Source: Takakia lepidozioides (taxonomy: Eukaryota; Streptophyta; Takakiopsida; Takakiales; Takakiaceae). Taken from it: DNA of 64,000 bases. The notes under the pieces are model-generated. The model was not told the origin of the DNA. It searched no databases and saw only the letters and a list, made by a program, of their open reading frames with translations. This document shows, in pieces, positions 22,391-33,329 of this stretch. Each line of letters begins with the position of its first letter. The stretch's first letter is position 1. Where the stretch lies: positions 622,001 to 686,000 of the forward strand of contig CM060734.1 of NCBI GenBank assembly GCA_030704615.1. Direction: 5' to 3'. The translations under genes were made by a program, and so were the position numbers.

Positions 22391-22872
22391 CCCCTGCATT
22401 GGAATGTGGCTACGTCGTGAGCAGGTGCACACTCACATCATCCAAAGCAGATCCCCGCGAAATCTTTTCTTACTCACCTCCCTTGCGAACATGCCAAGTA
22501 TGTGCGGGAGCATCATGGATGCTCACCAGAATTGAGAATGCCTGAACAATCTTTGATCATGTGGACTTTAACGTGATGGATTTACCAAGCATTCTTCTAG
22601 CAGGAAGAGACCAACGAGCAAATGATGCGAGAATGCTCTACCTGAACCAAAGATGTTTGTTTGTTTTTGCAATGCTAACAAGCTTGTGAGCTCCGCAAAA
22701 CACTAAATAGATTGAAGGAACAATCCGGGCAGTCCATGCAACCCCCATCTCCAACGATAGTCTGTTCCCATGAATTTGCATCCCACGCACACATTGCAAA
22801 CAGGACAACAGGGACACACAACCATCCCATTTCCAAATTGGCCCCGAATAAAAACAAAAGAAAACTTCATAT

Positions 22873-23046
22873 CAAGTGTCACAGTCATCAGAATCAGTAT
22901 CGACCTCCTGTGCTATGTCATCCACAAATATTCCGGCCCCAACACCACGTCTTTTATCACGGCCGTCGATTGTTGGACTGCGAGTGCCATGAACGGACAT
23001 GCTTGCTGCGAGTGCCTCCGCATAGACAGGTAGCACGTAAGACTGA
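22873..23046 (-). other. Possible extra 3' exon of the ParB/methyltransferase gene
   Basis: Open on the minus strand after a plausible acceptor (TCCTCAG), encoding about 57 residues that end in an acidic tail DDIAQEVDTDSDDCDT and a TGA. A GTGAGT donor overlaps the stop of the preceding exon at about 23256-23263, so an alternative longer product is conceivable. The codon phases do not match, so I leave it unassigned. Confidence 0.25.
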
Positions 23047-23255
23047 GGAGGACTTGAAAGAAGTCCAAAAAGGTGTGATAACCCTGGAGGGTCAATGGAA
23101 GCACGCGGACTCCTGCACAAGTCGACAAAAATCCATTTTGAACACAATGATGCAATGCACAAGTCCAACGAAGAGGATGTCTCACATGTGCACTTCACCT
23201 TAAGAACAGTGATTTTGGGTGTTGAAACAACAATGCAAGCATCCACAGGTTGAAC

Positions 23256-24314
23256 TTACTCACAGGCAAAGTCGGAGTCCAGCTCCTTGTCGGAAGTCTC
23301 CCCTGTATCAATATCAGCGGGTAGGGGCTTCGGAAGGACTTGAGAAGTGTGTCCACCCAAACCCATCAAGAGGTTCTTGTAAATCTCGGCATCCCCTTCA
23401 ATCCCAAAGAGATGTCGCGCACTAGCCTTGCAAGCGTGGTACGAGGCACCTACAGTGGAATACAATGAAGGAAACAGACATTGAAGACACATTTGGAACG
23501 GTGGGAAGAGCTGAAAGTGCAAGCTCAAACAAACCTCATGAAATGTGAATGTTGAAGAGACGAACTTGTGCCCATTGACAAATCTAGAACTCTGGCGTCT
23601 GTGTAGGTGCAGCACTCCACAATCGTCTGAATGAAAGTCGGGCTCCTCTCCCTGGCCCCTCTCCAAGGAACCCCATTCCCCCTTCGCAAGCACACGTTGT
23701 TGTCCATGTAGTTGTGGTGCATGTCATCCGTGGGAGGATCTGTCCTCTCATCTATGAACTTGCCCCCATGAGTGATGACGAACTCCCTAATGACGGCTGG
23801 AGTCGTAGGTGGATGCACTCGGACGAGACAAACGGCTTCAAACAAATGAGTCTGCGAACATGACATACACAAGGAACTAAGAAGCTTGAAAACCAGGCCC
23901 CTACATATTCATTTGAGCAACTTATGCAACTCCATCCGAGAACCACCAAGAAGAGGAATGAGAAGACAGATTTACCATCTCTCCGGGACGATTCCCCTTC
24001 GTCAGGTATATGCTGTTAACACAATTCCATGACTTCACGACCCTCATACTGGAGGCTTTCAAATAGCTGGCAAGTGCACGGTGACAGCGAAGGTCGATGG
24101 ACTGGATGAACACCAAAACACCTGCATCGGACAGAAAGAAATTGCAAAAGGAGAAAATCCACCACCAGTAGCACTCATCAAAGGCATTCCAACCTGGACA
24201 AGCACCCGATGGAAGGACATCCGGGATTGGCAACCCATCAGGGATGTCCAAGATGATGAGTTCGGCTGCATATAGCTTCTCCTTCCCGTTGACCCAAGAT
24301 TTGGTCATTTTAGC
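23256..24314 (-). other. Beta-order DNA methyltransferase domain (last four exons)
   Basis: First LYAAELIILDIPDGLP, where beta-class N4-cytosine/N6-adenine methylases carry D-P-P-Y (motif IV). Then IYLTKGNRP, RERSPTFIQTIVECC, VLDLSMGT and ARHLFGIEGDAEIY. The last part matches the usual 'K-P ... I ... VLDPFxGxG ... GIExD' ending, which is motif I with the acidic residue that binds the ribose of S-adenosylmethionine. Motif IV before motif I is the beta arrangement. Motif IV reads DIPDG rather than DPPY, and the second Gly of motif I is Ser at the 23566/23449 junction, so catalysis is doubtful in this copy. Confidence 0.68.
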
Positions 24315-26445
24315 CTGCAAACAAGCATGCAATGGAATGCTCAAGAGGATTGAGACGATCCATGCCCACAACAGACAAGAAGCAAAAGACAACACGCACC
24401 GTGCCGAGGAACTCCACAATCCTCTCCCACACTGGTGATGGTTCGCCCTTGTAATCAGATTTCTTGGACTCCGTCATGGCAAGGAACCCGACGTTGGCCA
24501 TCTCCAACCTGGTAGGGCGAATGACCCTCGTGGGATGCTCCACTGCATGGTACGGGTCCTTGGGATCAACCACCCCCTTGTTCTTTCTCCCGGATCCCCT
24601 ACCATGCGGTGGAGTCTGTTGGACATCCACCAGAGGGCCAGTATCTGCAACACTTCCCTGCCCACCTACATGCCCTTGTGCCCCCTTCCCCCTACCCCTT
24701 CCTTTCCCCACACCACCAGCAACATCCTTTCCCTTTGTCTTTCTACCTTTACCCGGTGTATCCTGAGCGGGAGGCTCCTTCTCTGCAAGAGTCCTCAAAT
24801 TTCTATCATGAATTTCGAGGTCGGCTGCTGTGGCGCTGGCTGCTATACGCTCATTCTCTCTCCTCAAAGACACCTCCTGAGCTAGGGTCTCAGAAGCAAG
24901 GAAATCCAAATACCAACCATAAGCAGAAAGATGGTCTGGGCCCCAGTCATGCAAGATCCCCGTAGTAAACATGGTCTGGTTGCCAGCAGGGACAAGCCAA
25001 AGGTCCACGAAATCAGGATGTTTGTCCAAGCAGTTCTCTGCCATGAGAACATACTTTATGTACCTGCAGGAACAGAGACAGCCTCATTATGCAATGCAAA
25101 TATTGTCTCCCAGCTTTTCCACCCTATCACAAAGACCCCCTAAAAGAGTATGCGGCACAGTACACTCCACCACAAACTCATATGAGCTAGCCAAAAACAG
25201 GTTGGATGGAGGAGAGTGTGTCTATGCAAAACAAAGAAGCACAGTCCATTTCGCACATGTAAAAGCATCGTTTCCAGGCTTCCTCTCCTTTCTCTTGCTG
25301 GTCAAGCTCATTTGTTCGACTGATGCCAGCATCTTTGCTGAACTCTCTGAAGAAACAAGATTGCCACACTGTGGCTCTCCATTTCCTCATGTATGCTTGG
25401 AAGGAGACTTTTGGTTCTGTCATGGTGATCCCATAATCAACCAGCTGCGTATGTAGAACCGACCGGGCCCTTTCCTCCAACTGCAGACCAATACAAAAGC
25501 AAGAATGAACCCAAAAACAATCACATCCAATGTAACATGGAAAGATAATGACAGAAAAATCGAAAAGAAAGTGACACATCAAAGGATATCATACCTGGCT
25601 CCAGTAAGTGGTCTTGTGAAGCCATGTGTCCAGCACATTGTCACTGACAGGAATGACACGCTGGGTCTTCTTCTCTTTCTCCGGCCTAGGGAACATGTGG
25701 GTATCCCTAATAGTGGGATCGGAGTTCCATATCTGTAGCCACTTCACCTTCTGTTCTGAAGACACAACGGCAGTAGACAACCTGTGTAACTTCTCATGGG
25801 TCATCTCCGGCTTGCCTGGCTTGTTGTAATGGTTTTTCACCTCTTGAAAGAACTTTGGTCCGAAGGTTGGGTCTGCAATTCTTAGTTGTTTCACAAAAGC
25901 ACTCATAATAGTCCTTCTTGTGGCGGTCATCTCTTTCTGGATGTGACTCTCAACACCTTTTGCTGTCATTCTCTCCTCAGGGGTAGAGCTTTAGTATTCC
26001 AGTTTGTCATGCTCTCCTGCATCTGCAATGTCTTGCTGCAAGGGAGTGCATGAGAGTTGCATCAACCCAAGGGCAAGGGAAACAAACAGAAACAAACATG
26101 TGGAAGCAGGAATATCGAAAGGCCAGATGATGGAAGATGTATCTCACCGCGTACATATACTCCATGAAAGCCTCACGGGTCAACGAGTACCACGTTTCTG
26201 ATGTCTTGGAGCTTTCGCACTTCTTGTACGTCTCTGCTGAAAGGATGGTCTTGAAGTTGGTCAAGGGCATCTGCCCGATCCTTTGTATCTTGTACAATGT
26301 GTGAACCAGACTCGTTTTGACATGCGATGTCTCCGTCCCTCTGCAGAATGATGTCTGAAAGTCAGAATGAAATTCAAGGACCGTCAACAGAGGACTGGAA
26401 CCAAAGAACCACGGAACCACAAGTGGAACATGTAGAATGAGAAAC

Positions 26446-27045
26446 CAACTTGTTCACATCATTCATTGCCGTCAGAAGACCCATCATGTTCCCGTCACAA
26501 TCCAGTACCATCGATCGAACAGAGTAATGTCACTCTTCCTCCTGTGAGTGCAGCCTCCCAATGACAGCCATCCATGCAAGCAACCGGTGGTTGCCATCCC
26601 AAACGTGAAACATCTTCCCTGAGAATGCCTGGGTGGAAGGTTTCCTGGAGAGAAGAAGTTCGAAGGATTCGTTCACCTGTCTCCAAATGGGATCCCAGCA
26701 GTCCACGATTGACTCATCCACAAGGAGCTCATTGCCTCTGGAATCCCTTGTAGAAACGTAAAAGACTGCGGATCCATCCAAATACCCATGAACAAACTCG
26801 GCCTCCAGCTTCAGGATGTCCTTGATGAGGGGTGGACGAACGATGGGCATGGAAACCAACCTACACAGGGGAATCTTCAACCTCCCACCTAGGGCAAGCA
26901 TACTTTGCACCACAAGCTGAGAGTTTACCTTCTGACCCCGCAACATCTCAGCGGCTTTGCTTTCATAGAACTCATCGTCCACATCAACAATGATCTCCTT
27001 CCCCTGCCCCGAAGGGATCTCATCCGCCACACTTTGCATCTTCTC
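26446..27045 (-). other. ParB-like DGNHR domain exon
   Basis: One exon, acceptor CCCTGCAG at 27046-27053 and donor G|GTTTCT at 26445. The order KIPLCRLVSMPIVRPP, then a ~60-residue segment, then WDGNHRLLAWMAVIGRL fits the ParB/sulfiredoxin-like fold, in which DGNHR is a conserved nucleotide-binding loop. The in-frame TGA (26530-26532) falls 30 codons before the exon end. Downstream codons (VRSMVLDCDGNMMGLLTAM) still read as good protein, so the stop is recent. Confidence 0.7.
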
Positions 27046-27099
27046 CTGCAGGGTTGATCATTCAAATTGATATAAGAGAGAGGCATAAAACGATGGTGT

Positions 27100-30000
27100 T
27101 TTGAGCATGGCAGACAGGCCCTGTGTGGCCCAATTTCTCATCAGAAAACAAGCATTGTGGGGGCCAAAAACACTGTGTGTTGCCACACAATGTTTCAGCT
27201 TCCAAATAGTGGTGTTTTGAACATGATATTTGGCCCTATGTGGCACATTTCCACCAAAAAAACAGGCAGAGAGGGGGCCAAAAAGGGGGCACAAACAGTG
27301 TGCGTTGCCGCACACTCTTCGTGCTTCCAACTATGGGAGTTTTGAGCATGCATACTGGCCCTGTTTGGCCCAAATTCACATAGAAAAACAAGCAGAGAGG
27401 GGGCTCCAAACAGTGTGCATTGCCGCACACTGTTTGAGCTTCCAATAAGGGTTGGATTCAACCTGCCAGAGTGGCCCTAAGTGCCCGATTTTCAATCAAA
27501 AAACAAGCAGATAAGGGGGCTCAAACAATGTGCGTTGCCGCACACTGTTTGAGCTTGCAATAAGGTGTGATTTTAACATGGCATAGTGGCCATGAGTGGC
27601 CGATTTTGAAATAAAAGAAAAGGCAGTGAAGGGGGCTCAAACAGTGTGCGTTGGCGCACACTGTTTGAGCTTCCATTTCCGGGTGGATTCAACCTGCCAG
27701 ACTGGCCCTAGGTGCAAAATTTTCATGTCAAAAAACAAGCAAATCAAGGGGCTCAAACAGTGTACGTTGACGCACACTGTTTGGGCTGCCAGGTAAGTGT
27801 GAATTGAACCTGACAGAGATGACCCTTTGTGGTCGATTCTAAAATGAAATCAATTATGGGCTCAAACAGTGTGCAATGTCGCACACTGTTTGAGCTTCCA
27901 AAAAGGGGTGGAATGAACCTTAGTGAGAGGCGACTGTGTGCACGATTTTCACATTAAAAAAACAATTACAAGGGGGGCTCAAACAGTGTGCGTTGACGCA
28001 CACTGTTTGAGCTGCCAGGTTAGTGTGGATTGAACCTCACAGAGATACCCTGTCTGGACGATTTTATTATGAAAAAAACAATGAGAATGGGGGCTCAAAC
28101 AGCATGCGTTGGCGCACACTATTTGAGTTTCGAAATAGGGGTGGATTGAACCAGACAGACAGGCCCCTGTGTGCACTATTTAAACACCCAAAAATAAGGC
28201 AAACGGGGGGCTCAAACAGTGTGCGTTGCCGCACACTGTTTGAGCTTCCAATTCGGGGTGGATTCAACCTGCCAGATTGGCCCTACGCGCCTGATTTTCA
28301 CATGAAGGAACAAGCTAAAAAGGGGGCTCAAACAGTGTGCATTGCCGCACACTGTTTGAGCTTCCAAATAGGGGTGGAATGGACCTGCCAGAGTGGCCCT
28401 ATGTGGCCGATTTTCACATGAAAAAAACAATGACAAGGGGGGCTCAAACTGTGTGCGTTGACGCACACTGTTTGAGCTGCTAGGAAATTGTTCATTGAAC
28501 CTCACACAGATACCCTGTCTGTACGATTTTATTATGAAAAAAACAATCACAAAGGGGGGGTCAAACAGTGTGCGTTGGCGCACACTGTTTGAGCTGCCAG
28601 GAAATTGATCATTGAACCTCAGAGAGATACCCTGTCTGGATGATTTTATTATGAAAAAAACAATGAGAAGGGGGGCTCAAACAGTCTGCGTTGGCGCACA
28701 CTGTTTGAGCTTCGAATTAGGGGTGGATTGAACCAGACAGAGAGGCCCCTGTGTGCACCATTTCCACACCAAAAAACAAGGCACAAGGGGGGCTCAAACA
28801 GTGTGTGTTGATGCACACTGTTTGAGCTTCCAATTTGGGGTGGATTGAACCTTCCAGAGTGGCCCTATGTGGCCGTTTTGAAAATAAAAAAACAAGCAAA
28901 ATCGGGGGCTCAAACAGTGTGCGGTGCCGCACACTCTTTGAGCTTCCAATTCGGGGTGGATTCAACCTGCCAGAGTGGCCCTATGTGACCGTTTTGCACA
29001 TCAAAAAACAAGCAAAATGGGGGGCTCAAACAGTGTGCGGTGCCGCACACTATTTGAGCTTCCAATTCGGGGTGGATTCAACCTGCCAGAGTGGCCCTAT
29101 GTGGCCGATTTTCAAATGAAAAAAACAATGAGAAGGTGGGCTCAAACAGTGTGCGTTGACGCACACTGTTTGAGCTGCCAGGTAAGTGTGCATTGAAGCT
29201 CAAAGAGATGCCCTATGTGCCCAATTTTCAGATGAAAAAAACAATGACAAGGTGGGCTCAAACAGTGTGCATTGAACGTCAAAGACATGCCCTATGTGGC
29301 AGATTTTCAAATGAAAAAAACAATGACAAGGTGGGCTCAAACAGTGTGCATTGAACGTCAAAGACATGCCCTATGTGGCAGATTTTCAAATGAAAAAAAC
29401 AATGACAAGGTGGGCTCAAACAGTGTGTGTTGACGCACACTGTTTGAGCTGCCAGGTAAGTGTGCATTGAACCTCAAAGACATGCCCTATGTGGCCGATT
29501 TTCACATGAAAAAAACAATGACAAGGTGGGCTCAAACAGTGTGCGTTGACGCACACTGTTTGAGCTGCCAGGTAAGTGTGCATTGAACCTCAAAGACATG
29601 CCCTATGTGGCCAATTTTCACATGAAAAAAACAATGACCAGGTGGGCTCAAACTGTGTGCGTTGACGCACACTACTGGAGCTGCCAGGAAATTGTTGATT
29701 GAACCTCATAGAGATACCCTATCTGGACGATTTTATTGTGAAAAAAACAATGAGAAGGGGGGCTCAAACAGTGTGCGTTGGCGCACACTGTTTGAGCTTC
29801 GAAATATGGGTGGATTGAACCGAACAGAGAGGCCCCTATGTGCACCATTTCCACACCAAAAAACAAGGCATAAGGGGGGCTCAAACAGTGTGCGTTGACG
29901 CACACTGTTTGAGCTGCCAGGTAAGTGTGCATTGAACCTCAAAGACATGCCCTATGTGGCCAATTTTCACATGAAAAAAACAATGACCAGGTGGGCTCAA

Positions 30001-30300
30001 ACTGTGTGCGTTGACGCACACTACTGGAGCTGCCAGGAAATTGTTGATTGAACCTCATAGAGATACCCCATCTGGACGATTTTATTGTGAAAAAAACAAT
30101 GAGAAGGGGGGCTCAAACAGTGTGCGTTGGCGCACACTGTTTGAGCTTCGAATATGGGTGGATTGAACCGAACAGAGAGGCCCCTATGTGCACCATTTCC
30201 ACACCAAAAAACAAGGCATAAGGGGGGCTCAAACAGTGTGCGTTGCCGCACACTGTTTGAGCTTCCAATTCGGGGTGGATTCAACCTGCCAGTGATGTCG
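27100..30300. repeat. Intronic satellite of about 28 hairpin units
   Basis: Tandem units of about 115 bp lie inside the intron between the 30568-30387 and 27045-26446 exons. Each unit has a near-perfect inverted repeat with 15-base arms CTCAAACAGTGTGCG and CGCACACTGTTTGAG around TTGA, TTGC or TTGG, then a ~75-bp spacer ending in an A-rich run and GGGGGG. Spacers fall into at least three subtypes (GGGTGGATTCAACCTGCC, GGGTGGATTGAACC, GAAATTGTTGATTGAACC). Two shortened units lack the second arm (29220-29385), and a three-unit block is duplicated with a 349-bp offset (29581 and 29930). The open frames across the array are by-products of the repeat. Confidence 0.93.
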
Positions 30301-30936
30301 TGTGTAGGCTATTTTCATATCAAAATACAAGCACAACTGGGTTCACATCACCAATGAAGCACAAAGGTAGGTCTCAAACATTGTACCTTTTTTTTGGCTA
30401 CTCCAGAAGACTCCCCAATCGCCGGGGACCCTTTGCGCTTCGGACTGCTCTCTATGCCGAGCATGTTCTGGAGCATCTCCCCCATCCTCTTTTCCACTAT
30501 CTGGTTCTTCGTGAGGCCAGCATCAACATCATCTTCGGCGTCCGTCTCTCCGTCGGATGCAGTCTCATCTGTGGTGCAGAAAAACAGCACCTTGATTAGA
30601 GCCCCCTGTGATGTAACTATCCCCTCCATGTGCCCCTGCCCCTCTAAACACGTACACCTACCCCACCTCACCAAGCAGCCTCATTGTCTTGTTGCTACTG
30701 GGGTCATTGACAGAGGTTAGAAGGAAGAAGTCAGACTTCTTGTGGCCAGGATATTTCTCGTGCTTGCTAGGATTTCAGCACGTCCTCTGGCTGAAATTAT
30801 CGCAGTTCAACCTTTTTGGTCTTGAAGCCTTAGGCATTGTCCATGATCAAGCTGATCTGGTCACTGCCTTTTCCAGTAACTCTGCTCCTGCCATGAAGCT
30901 AAAAAACAAGCTCAATGGGCAAGAGAAGGGAAAACT

Positions 30937-31145
30937 TTGCCACCAAAGTCCTTGGTGAGCTCAAGCTCACTTGATGATGCTCAGAAGAAACAAGTGGAGA
31001 CCTTGATTGCCCAAAACCTTGATGTCTTCAGCTTAGGGGCATCTGACCTTGGGAGGACATCTATCCTACAGCATGACATTATGACTCAAGGGTCACCCGT
31101 TAAGCAATTTACCTACCATGAGAGTCAGAAAGTCTTACAGGTGAA
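30937..31145 (+). mobile_element. Second gypsy element: segment before RT, plus strand
   Basis: Encodes LIAQNLDVFSLGASDLGRTS and HDIMTQGSPVKQF, the linker just before the RT domain of Ty3/gypsy pol. The frame ends at 31155. The natural continuation is found on the opposite strand, starting at 32850. Confidence 0.8.
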
Positions 31146-31482
31146 CGTCCGTTAAGACATCGATGGAGTAGCGCTGCATGCAGCTGATCATCCATGATAG
31201 CACTGCACATAAGCAAGGTTCAATGGGCTTTAGCAAGGGTGAACTGGAGTGCCTGCCTCATCTTGTCTCCAGCCACTAAGTCCTTACCTCATTTGAAACG
31301 GCTCATGGGAAGGCTAATCAGGCCTTAAAGCTGTGCCAAAACCTACACAGCCGGAGTACAGCAGTGGATACACCAAACCAAATCCAAGGCTGAAAATGAA
31401 TAAGAAGGAACAAGGAAGGAAGCAGCAGCCCCTACTAAGGCTTTATACATGAGATCCATTGCCCATACTAGCACCTAGGGAC
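31146..31482. other. Unassigned stretch inside the second gypsy element
   Basis: No recognisable protein. It lies between the plus-strand pre-RT segment and the end of the inverted RT/RNase H block, so it contains one inversion breakpoint. Confidence 0.3.
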
Positions 31483-32850
31483 TTAGCTAGGATCATCCAA
31501 AATGCTAGACCAGCCCCATGCAATCTCCAAGTTAGTAGGATCAAGCAAAAGAGGCTGCTGATCAGCACATAAAAGGTTAAGAACAGGGCCTGTCTCCCTA
31601 GGACAGCCCATGTTAAGAGTAGCCAAGTCATCCAAGGTCACCATAGGCTGACCCACATGAGGCTCAACCCAAGTTAGAGCATCTGCATTGGAGTTCTCCT
31701 TCCCTTTCTTGTACACAATGTCAAGATCAAACTCCTGCAAAAACATAGTCCAACGTGCCCATGCAACTCGCGAGGACAAAGCAAGGCCTTGAGAGAAAAG
31801 TGATCAGGCTCAACAATAAACTTGGTGCCATGTAGAATATATTGCCTGCAATGCTTCACACCAAAGATTAGAGCCAGCCCCTCCTTATCAGTGATGGAGT
31901 AGTTCTTCTCATGTTTGTCAAGCTTCCTAGAAGCATAGGCCATGACATGTTCATTGCCATCAACAGCTTGGCATAAAATAGCAGAGATGGCTATCATGTC
32001 TGAAGCATCGGTTTGCATCTTGAAAGGCAAATGGAAGTCATGAAACATAAGGACAGGAGCAGTGGTAAGAGCAACCTTCAAGCGATCAAAGGCGACTTGT
32101 TGAAAAGTGCCCAACTCAAAGCGAACATCCTTAGCGAGAAGCTTGGTCAAGGCAAAAGCAATCATGGCAAAACGTTTGATGAATCTTCAATAGTAAGAAG
32201 CCAAGCCAAGGAAGGATTTAACACAGTGCTTGTCTTTGGGAATAAGAAACTTCTAGACAACATGAAGTTTCTCAGGATCAGGCTTGAGTCCATCCTTGGA
32301 CAAGACATGTCCCAAGAAATGCAACTCGAGCATGCACAATTCATACTTCTTAGGCTTAACTTTCAACCCAGCAGCTCTTAATTTGTTGAACACACGTGGC
32401 AAATCCAAAAGATGAGCCTCAAAGGTGGCTAAGTATACATTGATGTCATGAATGTATATAAGAGCACACTCCCACCTCAAATTACCAAGGACAATATCCA
32501 TCAGGCGTTGGAAGGTAGAAGTAGCATTGCATAGGCCAAATGGCATGATCTCATACTGATATTTGCCCATCCTGCAAACAAAAGAAGTTTTCTCCTTTGC
32601 TTCTTATGTCAATGACACTTGCCAAAAGCCAAAAGCTAAATCTAAGGAAGAAATCATAGTGGCCTCATGCAACATATCTAGAGTCTCATTGATTCTAGAA
32701 AGGGCATAAGCATCATTTTTGATGACAACATTGAGATGTCTGAAGTCAACACACAAGCAAGTGCTTCCATCTTTCTTCCCTACTAAGACAATGGGACTTG
32801 CCCAGGGAGAGACAGAAGGCTTCATTACTCCTGCATCAAGCATTTTTTTC
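31483..32850 (-). pseudogene. Second gypsy element: RT and RNase H, inverted
   Basis: Minus strand. RT: MLDAGVMKPSVSPWASPIVL and LCVDFRHLN (32843-32730), YEIMPFGLCNATSTFQRLMD (near 32550), ALIYIHDINVYLATFEAHL (near 32450, where Y-I-H-D-I replaces the catalytic Y-x-D-D), HFLGHVLSKDGLKPDPEK (near 32300). RNase H: PFKMQTDASDMIAISAIL (near 32010), DKEGLALIFGVKHCRQYI (near 31870), FDLDIVYKKGKENSNADAL (near 31720). At least three frames are used and an active-site Asp is lost, so the element is dead. It is a different family from 326-7353. Confidence 0.9.
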
Positions 32851-32999
32851 TATTTTCTCTTGCACGATAGTCCTTTCCCTAGTTGAGAAAGCAAGTGCTT
32901 TATAATTTGGACACTCATCGCTACATGGATAGGCGGTTGTTCAAGGAGTGTACCAAAGATGGAAGTCCTTGCTACATGGAGGTACCACCACGGAGCTAG

Positions 33000-33320
33000 T
33001 TGAATACTTTGTTGGAACGCTTTCACTCTTCTTTGTATGCAGGTCATCTTGAGATCAAGAAGACCATTGCTCGCATTCAAGAAGTGTACTACTGGAAGGG
33101 AATTCAAATAGATGGGACAACATATGTCTCCAAGTGTGAGGCATGTCGCTCTAACCTTGCACAGTTTCCTAGGGTGGGGGTCACTTATGAATTGCAATAT
33201 TTGTCTGTGACACATGCCTTTGCCCGTGTTGGTTTGGACTTAGTGGGACCTCTCGCTCTCACGTCAAATGGATATAACTATCTCTGTGTAGCTACAGACT
33301 ACTTGACCAAGTGGATAGAA
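33000..33320 (+). pseudogene. Second gypsy element: integrase N-terminal part
   Basis: Plus strand. HSSLYAGHLEIKKTIARIQ with the zinc-binding His residues, YYWKGIQIDGTTYVSKC and EACRSN with the two Cys, then VGLDLVGPLALTSNGYNYLC and TKWIEV of the catalytic core start. The frame then enters the satellite at 33320, so the rest of the integrase is missing. Confidence 0.88.
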
Positions 33321-33329
33321 GTCCGGAGG

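Larger units (their letters stand above)
23256..30766 (-). pseudogene. ParB-like (DGNHR) / DNA methyltransferase fusion gene, 11+ exons, disabled
   Basis: Exons by eye (minus): 30766-30672, 30568-30387, 27045-26446, 26354-26148, 26035-25595, 25480 to about 25110, 25063-24400, 24314-24194, 24121-23976, 23851-23566, 23449-23256. All junctions are GT-AG and phase-consistent except the unresolved one near 25100. Order: acidic leader; ParB-like domain with MFHVWDGNHRLLAWM; a ~300-residue middle (ETWYSLTREAFMEYMYA, WLQIWNSDPTIRD); a Gly/Lys-rich linker; then a methyltransferase domain ending VLDLSMGT. ParB-plus-methylase fusions are known from bacteria and phages; here the gene is split by introns. 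Lesions: TGA at 26530-26532 where W-H-Y seems intended, TAA at 25991-25993, and a frameshift in a T run at 25193-25197. The missing start lies beyond 30766, where a gypsy element begins. Confidence 0.75.

Noticed and set aside
24464-24965. Proline-rich proteins on the plus strand
   Set aside because: They are the antisense of the Gly/Lys-rich linker exon of the ParB/methyltransferase gene.
27195-30284. Many short open frames over the satellite, both strands
   Set aside because: They are the same unit translated over and over; no conserved start and no coding signal beyond the repeat.
27100-30300. CRISPR-like array (regular palindromic repeats)
   Set aside because: The spacers are themselves repeated subfamilies, the repeat is a full hairpin within a ~115-bp unit, there are no cas genes, and the setting is a plant intron.
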